Positions 33,861 through 42,666 of a DNA stretch of 64,000 nt are shown one piece after another. This DNA is from Bradyrhizobium symbiodeficiens (GTDB lineage Bacteria; Pseudomonadota; Alphaproteobacteria; Rhizobiales; Xanthobacteraceae). Under the pieces are notes generated by a model. The model searched no databases, was not told the DNA's origin, and saw only the letters and a program-made list of their open reading frames with translations. The stretch lies in assembly GCF_002266465.3 (NCBI RefSeq), contig NZ_CP029427.2, positions 6,884,501-6,948,500 of the forward strand, given 5' to 3'. The position numbers and the translations under genes were made by a program. Position 1 is the first letter of the stretch; every line of letters starts with the position of its first letter.

Positions 33861-35597
33861 CTACCCCGCCGCCGGCAGCGCGCTATCCGGCGGCGCGCCC
33901 CACGGCCGCTCGGCCGATGCCAAGCCGATCAGGCGGCCCTGGATGTAGTCGCAGCCCCAGTCGCGCAGCATGTTTGCGGCCTCTTCGTCCTGCACCCATT
34001 CCGCCACCGTCTTGATGTCGAGCCGTCGGGCGAGATCGATCAAGGTCTGCACGAAGGCGCGATCGTCGGCGGAATGTGTGATGTTCTGCACGAACGCGCC
34101 GTCGATCTTCACGATATCGACGCCGAGCTTGCGCAGGTTTCGGAACGAGGTGTAACCCGCGCCGAAATCGTCGATGGCGATGCGGCTACCGAAATTCTTC
34201 AGCCGCGTGACGAAGCCGCGGACATCGTCGATGTCCTGGATCGCGACCGTCTCGGTGATCTCGACGATCAGCCGCTCGGCGACGCCGGGATGGGCCAGCA
34301 TCAGCGACTCGATCCCCGCCCACCAGTCCGGATCCATGGTCGTATCAGGCGAGATATTGAGACTGAGGCTGATGTCGGGCGCGGCGGCGAGCTCGGCGAC
34401 CACGAGCTCGAGCACGCGGTGATCGACCAGGCGGATCAGGCCGAGCCGTTCGGCGACCGGCACGATGTCGGGCGCGAGCAGCACCTGACCGTCGCCCTGG
34501 TCCATCCGCACCAGGCATTCGTGGAACGCGCGCTCGCGCGAGGCGACCGACACCACCGGCTCATAGGCGAGCTTGATGCGGCGCTCGTTCAGCGCAGTGA
34601 CGATTTCGTCGGTGACGCGGATGTTGACGCGGCGCTGTGCGTCGCGCGCCGCATCCGGACGCCAGGCCGCGAACGAGCCGACGCGGCGGCGCTTGGCGGC
34701 ATCCAGCGTCTCATGGGCGCGGTTGACGGCTTCGTCGGCGTTGCGGGCATAGCGCGGCAGGCTGACCGCGCCGATCGAGGCGGTGACCGAGACCGGGCCG
34801 GATTTGGTCGGCACCACCTCATCGCGGATGCCGGCAAGGAAACGCTCGGCGGCGACGTTCATGTCGTCGACGGTGCAGGTCTTCAGGATCAGGCCGAACT
34901 TGTTGCCGGAGAAGCGGCCGAGCACGTCGCCGCCACGCAGGCGCGAGCGGATGCGCTTGGCGATGTCGAGGATCACGGCGTCGGCAACGTCGAAGCCGAA
35001 GGCGTCGTTGACGCGGGCGAGATGGTCGATGCCGACCAGCATGAAGGCCGCGGTCGAGCGGAAGCGGGTGGTCTCCTCGATCGCCTCGGCCAGCGCTGCA
35101 ATCAGATGAGAGCGGTTGAGCTCGCCGGTCAGCGGATCGAGCCGGGCCAGCTTCGTCAGCTCCTCGTCGCGGGCATGGCGCTCACTGTTGATGCGAACGG
35201 AGCCAATCGCACGCGTGGGGCGGCCGTCGGGGCCGGCGAACCAGCGGCCGGTCTCTTCGACCCAGACCACGGGATCGGAGGCACTCATGCGCACGCCGTA
35301 TTCGACCCGGTAGGGCGTACCGTCGGCGCCGTGCACGGCGGAGGTCTGCGCCAGCGCTGCGGTCCGCAGCGTTTGCGCGGGTTCGATCAGCTTGGCAAAT
35401 TCGGCGCCGGTCGCCAGTCGCTCGACGGGAATGCCGGGAAAGACGCTGGCGACCTGATCACCCCAGACGATCGCATCACTGCCGATATCCCAGGCGAACA
35501 CGGCCTGGCCGAGGGCGGCCAGGATGTCAGAGGCTTGCGGTAATGCGGGGGTCAAAGTCGCCTCGTTTCGGGACAGCGGGAAGTCCTGAGCTGACAC
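33861..35597 (-). CDS. PAS-GGDEF-EAL protein with degenerate GGDEF
   Basis: 578 residues. An N-terminal PAS-like region (about 20-140) is followed by a GGDEF domain in which the active-site loop reads FSGNKFGLIL instead of GGDEF, so it cannot make c-di-GMP by the usual route. The EAL domain reads HECLVRMD for the EAL motif (Glu kept, Ala to Cys), with NISPDT, EITETVA, DDFGAGYTSF and KIDGAFV retained. It probably acts as a phosphodiesterase or a c-di-GMP-binding protein. Transcribed convergently with tctA, alone. Confidence 0.9.
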   Translation of the reverse strand: MSAQDFPLSRNEATLTPALPQASDILAALGQAVFAWDIGSDAIVWGDQVASVFPGIPVERLATGAEFAKLIEPAQTLRTAALAQTSAVHGADGTPYRVEYGVRMSASDPVVWVEETGRWFAGPDGRPTRAIGSVRINSERHARDEELTKLARLDPLTGELNRSHLIAALAEAIEETTRFRSTAAFMLVGIDHLARVNDAFGFDVADAVILDIAKRIRSRLRGGDVLGRFSGNKFGLILKTCTVDDMNVAAERFLAGIRDEVVPTKSGPVSVTASIGAVSLPRYARNADEAVNRAHETLDAAKRRRVGSFAAWRPDAARDAQRRVNIRVTDEIVTALNERRIKLAYEPVVSVASRERAFHECLVRMDQGDGQVLLAPDIVPVAERLGLIRLVDHRVLELVVAELAAAPDISLSLNISPDTTMDPDWWAGIESLMLAHPGVAERLIVEITETVAIQDIDDVRGFVTRLKNFGSRIAIDDFGAGYTSFRNLRKLGVDIVKIDGAFVQNITHSADDRAFVQTLIDLARRLDIKTVAEWVQDEEAANMLRDWGCDYIQGRLIGLASAERPWGAPPDSALPAAG

Positions 35598-35776
35598 AGG
35601 ATAAAGCCAGATTCGTCGCCAACCCTAGGCAAAGTTCATAAACAATTTGGAAACCACGTTTCTACGGGCCGGGGAACCAGACCGGCCCGTCCGGCATAGG
35701 CCTTGCGAGTACTGACACGCCCCCGGCGCCAGCGTCCCGAAATGCGACAGGCTCTGCCGGATCAACGGTGATTGCG

Positions 35777-36037
35777 ATGTTGAGTACGGATCGATCGGAC
35801 GCGACGGAGAACGGCACAGGCACGGCCATGGTGCCGCTCCTGCCGATTTTGCAACGGGTTTACAAGACGCCGTTGCCGCGTCCCGATCCGAGCTTCGTCG
35901 CCCAGCTGATCGCCAATGCCGAACATCTGCCCCAGGCGAACCGGCTGCGCCGCGCCTCCTCCGAAGATGCGCAGACGGCCTATGGCGGCAAGCGCCCGCT
36001 TCAAAGCGTCAGCGCGCGCACGCGGCAGGTGGTTTGA
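35777..36037 (+). CDS. Small conserved hypothetical protein
   Basis: 86 residues, start ATG at 35777 (an in-frame GTG three codons earlier is possible). No hydrophobic segment. Composition is typical of a short soluble protein (LPRPDPSFVAQLIANAEHLP, then RRASSEDAQTAYG). Similar small proteins with an FVAQLIA segment and an ARTRQV-like end occur in related rhizobia, to my recollection. No function is known to me. It stands between two minus-strand genes and ends just 6 bases before the convergent membrane protein gene. Confidence 0.55.
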   Translation: MLSTDRSDATENGTGTAMVPLLPILQRVYKTPLPRPDPSFVAQLIANAEHLPQANRLRRASSEDAQTAYGGKRPLQSVSARTRQVV

Positions 36038-36043
36038 GATCAA

Positions 36044-36697
36044 TCAGCGCGGCGGCGTGTCGGGGGACGGAGACGTGCCGTCGCCCGGCTGCAAATGCGG
36101 CGAGGGGACTTCCGGCGAGGGCGCGCTCTGCACCGGCTTCGGCGCGGGAGGGTCCATCAAGACGGATTCGGCGACCGACTGTGCCGAGGGCGCGGGCGGC
36201 GTCACCGGTGCTGCGAGCGGCGCGGACACCGGCTCGAACTTGGGCTCGGCCACGGCGTCGTCCGCCGGAGCTTCCACTTGACGCCTGGCCTTGCGCGGCG
36301 CCGGCACGGTTGTCTCGGCGACATAGGTGACGCGACGGCGCGTGCGCTGGGCAATGCCGCCGAGGAAATCGGCCATTGCGAGCAGCACCAGCAGGAAATA
36401 GGTCGAGTTGCCGAATTTGGGCCATATCACGAATTCGGCCGCGGCCCCGCCGAACAGGATCAGCGACAACAGATGATCCATCAGGAATTTCGAGCCGGGC
36501 CGCGCGCCCTTAACCACTTCGAGCAGCAGCAGCACGATACCGAGCGCCAGCATCAAGTCGGCCAGCGTGACCGGCCAAGCCTCGCCTGACACCATCGGCA
36601 CCTTGAACAGCACATCCGTGAAGGACACGGTCGGCATCAGGAAGGCGATGATGTTGTAGACCGCGAGCGGAATCAGAAGCAGCGGGAAACCGACCAT
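36044..36697 (-). CDS. Four-helix membrane protein with Pro-rich tail
   Basis: 217 residues from the ATG at 36697 (AAGG upstream); the open frame could add 27 residues. Four hydrophobic helices (FPLLLIPLAVYNIIAFL, LADLMLALGIVLLLLEVV, LLSLILFGGAAAEFVI, YFLLVLLAMADFLGGI), then a cytoplasmic tail (about 120-217) very rich in Pro, Ala and Ser. No domain recognised. It is upstream of nothing on its strand and runs convergently with the small hypothetical gene. Confidence 0.65.
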   Translation of the reverse strand: MVGFPLLLIPLAVYNIIAFLMPTVSFTDVLFKVPMVSGEAWPVTLADLMLALGIVLLLLEVVKGARPGSKFLMDHLLSLILFGGAAAEFVIWPKFGNSTYFLLVLLAMADFLGGIAQRTRRRVTYVAETTVPAPRKARRQVEAPADDAVAEPKFEPVSAPLAAPVTPPAPSAQSVAESVLMDPPAPKPVQSAPSPEVPSPHLQPGDGTSPSPDTPPR

Positions 36698-36840
36698 CGG
36701 CGAAAGGCCTTCTCGATCAAGATATCCAGACAGGACAATGCGGCGGCGAAGCATTAGCTCCGCCGCCGCCACTGTCATATCTCATGGGTTGGCCGAAATC
36801 AGGCAGGCGAAATGATCCTGCCCGGAGAAAGGTCCTTAAC

Positions 36841-37023
36841 TCAGGACTCTTTCTTCTTCAGGACCTGACGGCCCTTGTACATGCCGGTCTTGAGGTCGAG
36901 ATGATGCGGACGACGGAGCTCACCGGAGTCCTTGTCTTCCACATAGGTCGGCTTCTTGATGGCGTCTGCCGAGCGGCGCATGCCACGGCGCGACGGCGAG
37001 GTTTTTCTTCTCGGAACAGCCAT
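36841..37023 (-). CDS. rpmF: 50S ribosomal protein L32
   Basis: 60 residues, the standard length. The start MAVPRRKTSPSRRGMRR and the end HHLDLKTGMYKGRQV are the L32 signature. The Cys-zinc motif is absent, giving the Cys-free form usual in rhizobia. Preceded by mtgA on the same strand; the plsX neighbour common in other groups is not here. Confidence 0.97.
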   Translation of the reverse strand: MAVPRRKTSPSRRGMRRSADAIKKPTYVEDKDSGELRRPHHLDLKTGMYKGRQVLKKKES

Positions 37024-37191
37024 TTCTACATCCTCTAGGGATTGGTGTTATCAGGGCATCGTCCGCGAGGGACGGCTCAGCACCCGCAATCCGAGGCGAG
37101 CTGAATGCCGATCAAGGCCGCGCTTATAGAGGAAGGCTGGCCGCAAAGCTAGGCTCTTGGGCCGGAAAATGCGCCCGAAAAGGGCCCAAAA

Positions 37192-37866
37192 TCAGCGATT
37201 TTCCCGCCAACAGGTCGCGAGCGAGTTCGCCTGCGCCCTCGCCACGTAGGTCCCTGCCAGCCGCCGGACGCCCGGGCCGGGGGTTTTGGCGCTGCGTTTG
37301 ACCGGATTTGGGAGGATCGAGGCCAGAAGGGCCGCCTCGCGGGGGGAAAGGCCGGCGGCCGATTTGCCAAAGGCATAGGCGCTGCCCGCCTCGACGCCGA
37401 ATTGGCCCCGCGGACCGAACTCGGCGATGTTGAGGTAGATCTCCAGGATCCGCGGCTTGGGCAGGACGAGGTCGATCCAGAGCGCCAGCGGGAATTCGAG
37501 CGCCTTGCGGACGAAGTCCCGGCCCTGCCAGAGGAACAGGTTTTTCGCGACTTGCTGGGTGATCGTGGAGGCGCCCCGGAACGGCGTCCCGTCCTCCTGG
37601 GCGTCGTCGATGGCCTCGCGCAGCGCGCCCCAATCGATGCCGTGATGCTTGCAGAAATGGGCGTCCTCGGCTGCGATCACCGATCGCGGAAGTGCGGGCG
37701 ACATCGCCGCCAGGTCGATCCATTCCCGCTGCATCGGCGCGCCGCGAAGCGAGCGCCACGCCATCAGCGTCGAAACGGGATGGCCGATGCGGTAGAACGG
37801 CGCGATCACATAGGGCGCGAGAATGACGACCGCGAGCGCTATCAGCAGGAATTTGACGATGCGCAA
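37192..37866 (-). CDS. mtgA: Monofunctional peptidoglycan glycosyltransferase
   Basis: 224 residues. N-terminal membrane helix (IVKFLLIALAVVILAPYVIA), then a GT51 domain with the catalytic Glu in VIAAEDAHFCKHHGID, then RGASTITQQVAKNLFLW and YLNIAEFG. It polymerises lipid II into glycan strands in the periplasm and has no transpeptidase domain. The start is the TTG at 37866, behind GGAGAGG; there is no ATG in a suitable place. Codes for the expected family length. Confidence 0.93.
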   Translation of the reverse strand: MRIVKFLLIALAVVILAPYVIAPFYRIGHPVSTLMAWRSLRGAPMQREWIDLAAMSPALPRSVIAAEDAHFCKHHGIDWGALREAIDDAQEDGTPFRGASTITQQVAKNLFLWQGRDFVRKALEFPLALWIDLVLPKPRILEIYLNIAEFGPRGQFGVEAGSAYAFGKSAAGLSPREAALLASILPNPVKRSAKTPGPGVRRLAGTYVARAQANSLATCWRENR

Positions 37867-38027
37867 ATCGACCTCTCCGGCCCCGAACCAGAAGCGGCCA
37901 CGGATCCTGCCATTAAGTCTGTGATAATTCGGACCTTTTCCAGCACTTTTTAGGCCTTCCAAACGATTGACTGAGGCGGGCTCATAAAGGATTGTCCCGC
38001 CGAATTTTAGTTCTGGAGCCCTTCTTG

Positions 38028-38951
38028 ATGACCGGCACGTCCCCGTCCGATTTCGCCAAACGTCTGGACAAGACCGCTGATGATACCGAGGCCCTGCTCG
38101 GCCGCCTGCTGTCGGACAACATCCTGCACGATGAGATCGCCCGGCCCAAGCGACTGATGGACGCAATGCGCTATTCGAGCCTGAACGGCGGCAAGCGCCT
38201 GCGACCGTTCCTGGTGGTCGAGAGCGCGGCTGTGTTCGGGGTCCCCCGTGAAGCCGCCCTGCTGGTCGGCGCTGCGCTGGAATGCATCCATTGCTATTCG
38301 CTGATCCACGACGATCTGCCGGCCATGGACAATTCGGACCTGCGCCGCGGCCGCCCGACCCTGCACAAGAAGACCGATGACGCCACCGCGATCCTCGCCG
38401 GCGACGGCCTGTTGACGCTCGCCTTCGACATCGTCACCCGCGACGAGATCCATCGCGACGCCAATGTGCGGCTGCTGCTGACGCGCGCGCTGGCGCGCTG
38501 CGCCGGCATCGGCGGCATGGTCGGCGGCCAAATCCTCGATCTCGCCGGCGAAGGCCGCTTTGGGGGCAACGAGCCGATCGACGTCGCCCGCATTCAACAG
38601 ATGAAGACCGGTGCGCTCTTGCGTTACGGCTGTATCGCCGGCGCGATCCTCGGCGAGGCCTCGCAGAAAGAATATCAGGCGCTCGACGATTACGGCCGCG
38701 CGCTCGGCGAAGCCTTCCAGATCGCCGACGACTTGCTCGATGTCGAGGGCGACGCGGCGGCCCTCGGTAAGCCGGCCGGCGCCGATGCGGCGCTCGGCAA
38801 GACCACTTTCGTCACCCAGCTCGGCATCGAAGGCGCCAAGCAGCGCGTGCGCGACCTGCTCGCGCGGGCCGACAGCGCCGTCTCGATCTTCGGCGATCGC
38901 GCCGCCGTGCTGCAGGCCGCCGCGCGCTTCGTCGCCGAGCGGAAGAACTGA
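38028..38951 (+). CDS. ispA: Polyprenyl (farnesyl/geranylgeranyl) diphosphate synthase
   Basis: 307 residues. Isoprenyl transferase with both aspartate-rich motifs: first DDLPAMDNSD (FARM, about residue 92) and second DDLLDVEGD (SARM). GGKRLRPFL binds the isopentenyl substrate. The residues before the first motif favour a short-chain (C15-C20) product. The ATG at 38028 was chosen; an earlier in-frame start adds 12 residues. Eight bases separate it from the next gene, so they may be co-transcribed. Confidence 0.9.
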   Translation: MTGTSPSDFAKRLDKTADDTEALLGRLLSDNILHDEIARPKRLMDAMRYSSLNGGKRLRPFLVVESAAVFGVPREAALLVGAALECIHCYSLIHDDLPAMDNSDLRRGRPTLHKKTDDATAILAGDGLLTLAFDIVTRDEIHRDANVRLLLTRALARCAGIGGMVGGQILDLAGEGRFGGNEPIDVARIQQMKTGALLRYGCIAGAILGEASQKEYQALDDYGRALGEAFQIADDLLDVEGDAAALGKPAGADAALGKTTFVTQLGIEGAKQRVRDLLARADSAVSIFGDRAAVLQAAARFVAERKN

Positions 38952-38959
38952 CGATACCA

Positions 38960-39652
38960 ATGGCGGTCGGGGGCAAAGAAGATCCCGCCCTCGCCCGATT
39001 CCGCAAGATGTCGCGGCCGGTCCGGCTGATCTATGCACGGCCCCGGACCTTCATCGCGCTCGCGGCTGGTGTCCTGGTCTGCCTGCTGCTGCCGGGCTCG
39101 CACCGGCTGGTGACACGGCTCCTGTTCGGGTGGGATGCGCTGATCGCGGTCTATCTCGTGCTGGTCTACGCAATGATGCTTTGCAACGACCACCAGCACA
39201 TCAGGCGCGCCGCCGCGATGCAGGACGACGGCCGTTTCGTGATCCTGCTGGTGACGGCGATCGGCGCCTTCGCCAGCATCGCCGCGATCGTCTCCGAGCT
39301 CGGCACACCGCATCGGGGCGTGCTGGAGCTGACCATCGCGATCAGCACCATCGCGCTGTCATGGGCCGGCGTACACACCACCTTCGCGCTGCACTACGCG
39401 CACGATTATTATCGCAACGCCAAGCCGGGCGGCCTTCAGTTCCCGAGCAGCGACAAGGAAGACCACGCCGACTATTGGGACTTCGTCTATTTCTCTTTCG
39501 TGATCGGCATGACCGCGCAGGTCTCCGACGTCGGCATCACCGACAAGACGATCCGCCGCACGGCCACGGCGCACGGGATCGTGTCGTTCATCTACAACAC
39601 GGCCCTGCTCGCACTGACGGTCAATATCGCGGCGAGCGCCATCTCGAACTGA
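38960..39652 (+). CDS. DUF1345 membrane protein
   Basis: 230 residues with five or six membrane helices. The conserved family segment WAGVHTTFALHYAHDYY and the DYWDFVYFSFVIGMTAQVSDV stretch identify DUF1345. The function is unknown. It follows the prenyl synthase gene by 8 bases. A bidirectional terminator follows. Confidence 0.85.
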   Translation: MAVGGKEDPALARFRKMSRPVRLIYARPRTFIALAAGVLVCLLLPGSHRLVTRLLFGWDALIAVYLVLVYAMMLCNDHQHIRRAAAMQDDGRFVILLVTAIGAFASIAAIVSELGTPHRGVLELTIAISTIALSWAGVHTTFALHYAHDYYRNAKPGGLQFPSSDKEDHADYWDFVYFSFVIGMTAQVSDVGITDKTIRRTATAHGIVSFIYNTALLALTVNIAASAISN

Positions 39653-39655
39653 CAT

Positions 39656-39676
39656 CGTCCCGGCACTGCCGGGACG
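39656..39676. terminator. Bidirectional terminator between convergent genes
   Basis: Perfect 9-bp stem CGTCCCGGC / GCCGGGACG with loop ACT, directly after the DUF1345 stop codon and 10 bases before the convergent caspase-like gene ends. No long T-run, so it may need Rho. Confidence 0.5.
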
Positions 39677-39686
39677 ACTTGCAGTG

Positions 39687-41510
39687 TCAGTTGCAAACCT
39701 CGGCATTGGCGTCATTGGAGGGACCGCCACCGCCGCGATATTCGAGATGGCAACCACGGTTGACCGGGCGACAGCCGGTGTTGTTGCAGAAAATCTGGCC
39801 ACCACCCGAGGGACGGCTGGCACCTGCTGCAGCAGCAATGCCGGCCGCGGCGCCATAGCCGCCCGCCGTGCCAGCGGCGCCGCCGCCCTGACGACGCTGC
39901 CGGGCGGGACGCTCATCACCGTCGTCGCGCTTCGCCGTTGCGGGCTTGGCCGGCTTGGCCGCGCGCTGCTTCTCGCACTCATTATCGTTGTTGACCGCAT
40001 AGCCCTCACGGCAGACGATCTTCGTGCACTTGTCGCCATCGGCCTTGAAACCGTGCTCGCAGACCAGCGGGCAGACCCGCGACGGCTTGGCCTTGACCGC
40101 ATCCAACGCGTCCGTGCTCGCCACCTTCACGTCGAGCTTGGTGCCGGCATAGCGGTTGAACTGCGACAGCGAGCGCTGAGAGGGCGTATTCCAGTTGCCG
40201 TCGGCCTGCCCGGAGTAGCAGCCGACGCGGCCGAGCTCGGTCTGCACCGAGCGGCTGAGATCGGCCGGCGCGGTCGCCGGCGTCAGGTAGGCGACGTTGG
40301 TGCCGGCAGGGCTCACCGTGCTGGTCGGCGCAGCGCCCGGCGCCGCGGCGGCGAGGTTGACGCGCTGCTGCTCGGCGGCAGCTGCCTGCTGCTGCGCCTG
40401 CTCCTTGGCCTTCTGCGCGGCGAGCTGCGCCTGCTCGGCGGCCTTCGCATCGGCCGCCGCCCTGACCTGCGCATCCTTCTGCGCGCCAAGCGCGGCAAGA
40501 CGATCGCGTTCTGCCTCGGCCTGTTTCGCCTTCTCGGTGGCAGCCGCATGGGCCTGCTCGGCACCAATTTTCTCGACCTGAAGCTTGGCAAGGCTCGCAT
40601 AGAAGCCATCGGGATGCTGGGCGAGGAAGGCAGCCCACGCCGCCCGGTTGCCGACCTGGAGCGCGAGTTCGTAGTCGCGGCGGATATCGGCCTGCGGGTT
40701 TGCCACGGGTGCCCCCGGAGCTGCAGCCGCCACCTTGACCGGCACCAACGGCACGTCCTCACCGCCCAGCGAGCCGTAGACGAACGGTTCCTGTTTGTTG
40801 CCGGTCGATTTGAGCACGTCATCACGCACGAAGCCGAAGGCGCGGCGAACATCGAGACCCGGCGTCGCCAGATGCTTTGACAACGCGACCGTAAATGGGC
40901 TGTTGGCGCCGTCACCGTCCTGGGCCGTGAAGCCGGCCTTGGCCGAATAGGCGATCAGGGTGTTGGGGCTGGTCGGCTCGACCTGGGCGAGGCCCCGGCC
41001 GATGCCGCGCGATGCCACCGTGCGTTTCATGGTCTTGCCGAACGGATTGTCGCGGCAGGCATCCAGGATCACCAGGCGGAGCTGCTTGGCAGGCTCGACC
41101 GCGACCAGAACGCGGTCGAGGGACAGCGCTTCGTCATAGACGTCGGTGTCGCGCTCGAGCTTGGCGTCGACAGGAATCAGATAGTTCGAGCCCTCGACCT
41201 CGATGCCGTGGCCGGCATAGTAGACCACTGCGATGTCGGCGCTTCGGGTCGCGTCGGCGAACTCGCGCAGCACGCGCCGCGTTTCCTGCGCCGACAAATC
41301 GTGCCGGGAATCGACGACATCGAAACCGGCTTCCTTCAGTGTCTTCGCCATCACCGCACCGTCATTGACGGGGTTGGCGAGCGACGGCGCGTGCTGATAC
41401 GCCGAGTTGGCGAGCACCAGAGCGACCCGCTTTCCGGCGAAAGCGGGCCCGGCGCCGAACAGCAACGCGGCAGCGAGGAGAAGCGGGCAAAGTCTGAGCA
41501 GATTGCGCAT
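39687..41510 (-). CDS. Secreted caspase-like (C14) protein with coiled coil
   Basis: 607 residues. Signal peptide MRNLLRLCPLLLAAALLFGA (cleavage near PAFAG). Caspase/metacaspase p20 domain (about 25-245) with both catalytic residues: His in VYYAGHGIE and Cys in LVILDACRDNPFG. An Ala/Gln/Lys-rich coiled coil follows (about 300-390), then a peptidoglycan-binding-like segment (VQTELGRVGCYSGQADGNW, about 425-465). Six or more Cys near the C-terminus sit in a low-complexity Gly-rich tail. Bacterial relatives are called caspase-family or orthocaspase proteins. Target and role are unknown; the layout suggests a cell-envelope protease. Transcribed alone. Confidence 0.87.
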   Translation of the reverse strand: MRNLLRLCPLLLAAALLFGAGPAFAGKRVALVLANSAYQHAPSLANPVNDGAVMAKTLKEAGFDVVDSRHDLSAQETRRVLREFADATRSADIAVVYYAGHGIEVEGSNYLIPVDAKLERDTDVYDEALSLDRVLVAVEPAKQLRLVILDACRDNPFGKTMKRTVASRGIGRGLAQVEPTSPNTLIAYSAKAGFTAQDGDGANSPFTVALSKHLATPGLDVRRAFGFVRDDVLKSTGNKQEPFVYGSLGGEDVPLVPVKVAAAAPGAPVANPQADIRRDYELALQVGNRAAWAAFLAQHPDGFYASLAKLQVEKIGAEQAHAAATEKAKQAEAERDRLAALGAQKDAQVRAAADAKAAEQAQLAAQKAKEQAQQQAAAAEQQRVNLAAAAPGAAPTSTVSPAGTNVAYLTPATAPADLSRSVQTELGRVGCYSGQADGNWNTPSQRSLSQFNRYAGTKLDVKVASTDALDAVKAKPSRVCPLVCEHGFKADGDKCTKIVCREGYAVNNDNECEKQRAAKPAKPATAKRDDGDERPARQRRQGGGAAGTAGGYGAAAGIAAAAGASRPSGGGQIFCNNTGCRPVNRGCHLEYRGGGGPSNDANAEVCN

Positions 41511-41689
41511 GACACGACTTCCGAAGTTCGGGCCATCTGGGCCCCTTTGGGATCGTTTTAGCAGGATCTGGTGCCGGCACTTGTGATGGAGGTCACGAAG
41601 GCTGTGCCGGCAACTACCAGAGAGCCCCCTTAGTTTGTCGCACCAGCGCGGTCGCGGTTCGCCGACCGATGCGGGCAAACCGGTTTCCC

Positions 41690-42118
41690 TCAGACAACCC
41701 CGATATGCCCCCGATATTGCGGCAGATTGTCCGTTATGTCGTGCCAGGGCGCCTTCGAGGCCACGAAGATGTGGGCGCTTGGCCGGATCGAGGGGGCATC
41801 GACCAGGGTTCCCATGGCGACATGGACCCATTGTCCTTCACGCACCCGGGAATAAAGCAGCGAGCCGCATCGCCCACAATGGGCATCATGGGTCGTGTCG
41901 TCGCCGAAAATCATCCTCTGGTCGCCACCCCGGACAATGCGGAGCTTGTCCTGCGCGATGCCGGCGAACGGCTTGAACGCTGAGCCGGTGGTACGACGGC
42001 AGTTCGAACAGTGGCAGTTCATCGCATAGGAGAACGCGTCGACCACTTCGAACCGCACGGTGCGGCAGTAGCATTCGCCGATCAGGATACGAACGTTCGA
42101 ATTTTCTGATCCGGTCAT
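41690..42118 (-). CDS. GFA family zinc protein
   Basis: 142 residues. Glutathione-dependent formaldehyde-activating (Gfa) / CENP-V family, with zinc ligands in GECYCRTVRF, NCHCSNCRRTTGSAF and AHCGRCGSLLY. Many members bind zinc and have no proven enzyme activity. The ATG at 42118 was chosen because the 26-residue extension upstream has no family match. Divergent from the NTF2-like gene by 93 bases. Confidence 0.85.
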   Translation of the reverse strand: MTGSENSNVRILIGECYCRTVRFEVVDAFSYAMNCHCSNCRRTTGSAFKPFAGIAQDKLRIVRGGDQRMIFGDDTTHDAHCGRCGSLLYSRVREGQWVHVAMGTLVDAPSIRPSAHIFVASKAPWHDITDNLPQYRGHIGVV

Positions 42119-42211
42119 GCCAACACCCTCGCGCGATGAGCGAGACACCCATAGCGCATTTCGATGCGTACGACTAAGTTCCGCCCAAGCCATCATTCAA
42201 AAGGATGACCC

Positions 42212-42586
42212 ATGAGCCAGAACCGTTCGAGTGTCGAAGCCGTCGTGCAATCCTATTTCGACGGGCTTTACGAGGGCGACGCCGAGAAGCTCGGCACCAT
42301 CTTCCATCCCTCCGCTGACTTGCGCTGGGTCGAGAAGGGCGAGCTCCAGGTCCTGACCGTCCCCGACTGGCTCGACCGCGTCCGCAAACGCGCCTCCGCC
42401 AAGGCCGAGGGCAAGCCGCGCGAGGATTTCATCGTCACCATCGACCGTTCGGACGACAAGACCGCCTTCATCAAGGTGCGATGTCAGCTGCCGCCGCGTT
42501 TCTTCACCGATTACCTGGTGGCGATGAAGCTCGCGGACGGCTGGCAGATCGTGTCGAAGTCGTATCGGTACGATTTGAGGGAGTGA
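42212..42586 (+). CDS. NTF2-like (Lumazine_bd_2 type) protein
   Basis: 124 residues, a single alpha+beta cone fold. The start MSQNRSSVEAVVQSYFDGLYEGDAEKL and the end GWQIVSKSYRYDLRE match the putative lumazine-binding branch of NTF2-like proteins. No catalytic residues can be assigned. Function unknown. Transcribed towards the beta-lactamase gene, 80 bases away. Confidence 0.75.
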   Translation: MSQNRSSVEAVVQSYFDGLYEGDAEKLGTIFHPSADLRWVEKGELQVLTVPDWLDRVRKRASAKAEGKPREDFIVTIDRSDDKTAFIKVRCQLPPRFFTDYLVAMKLADGWQIVSKSYRYDLRE

Positions 42587-42666
42587 AGGCGCAGCACTTC
42601 TGTTGCCCAATATCCGCCGCGCTCGGCGCCCATTCTGGGTGGTCTCCACTCGCATGATGGCTTCCC

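Noticed and set aside
34074..35543. 489-codon plus-strand frame
   Set aside because: Antisense to the degenerate GGDEF/EAL gene; no domain and shadow-type composition.
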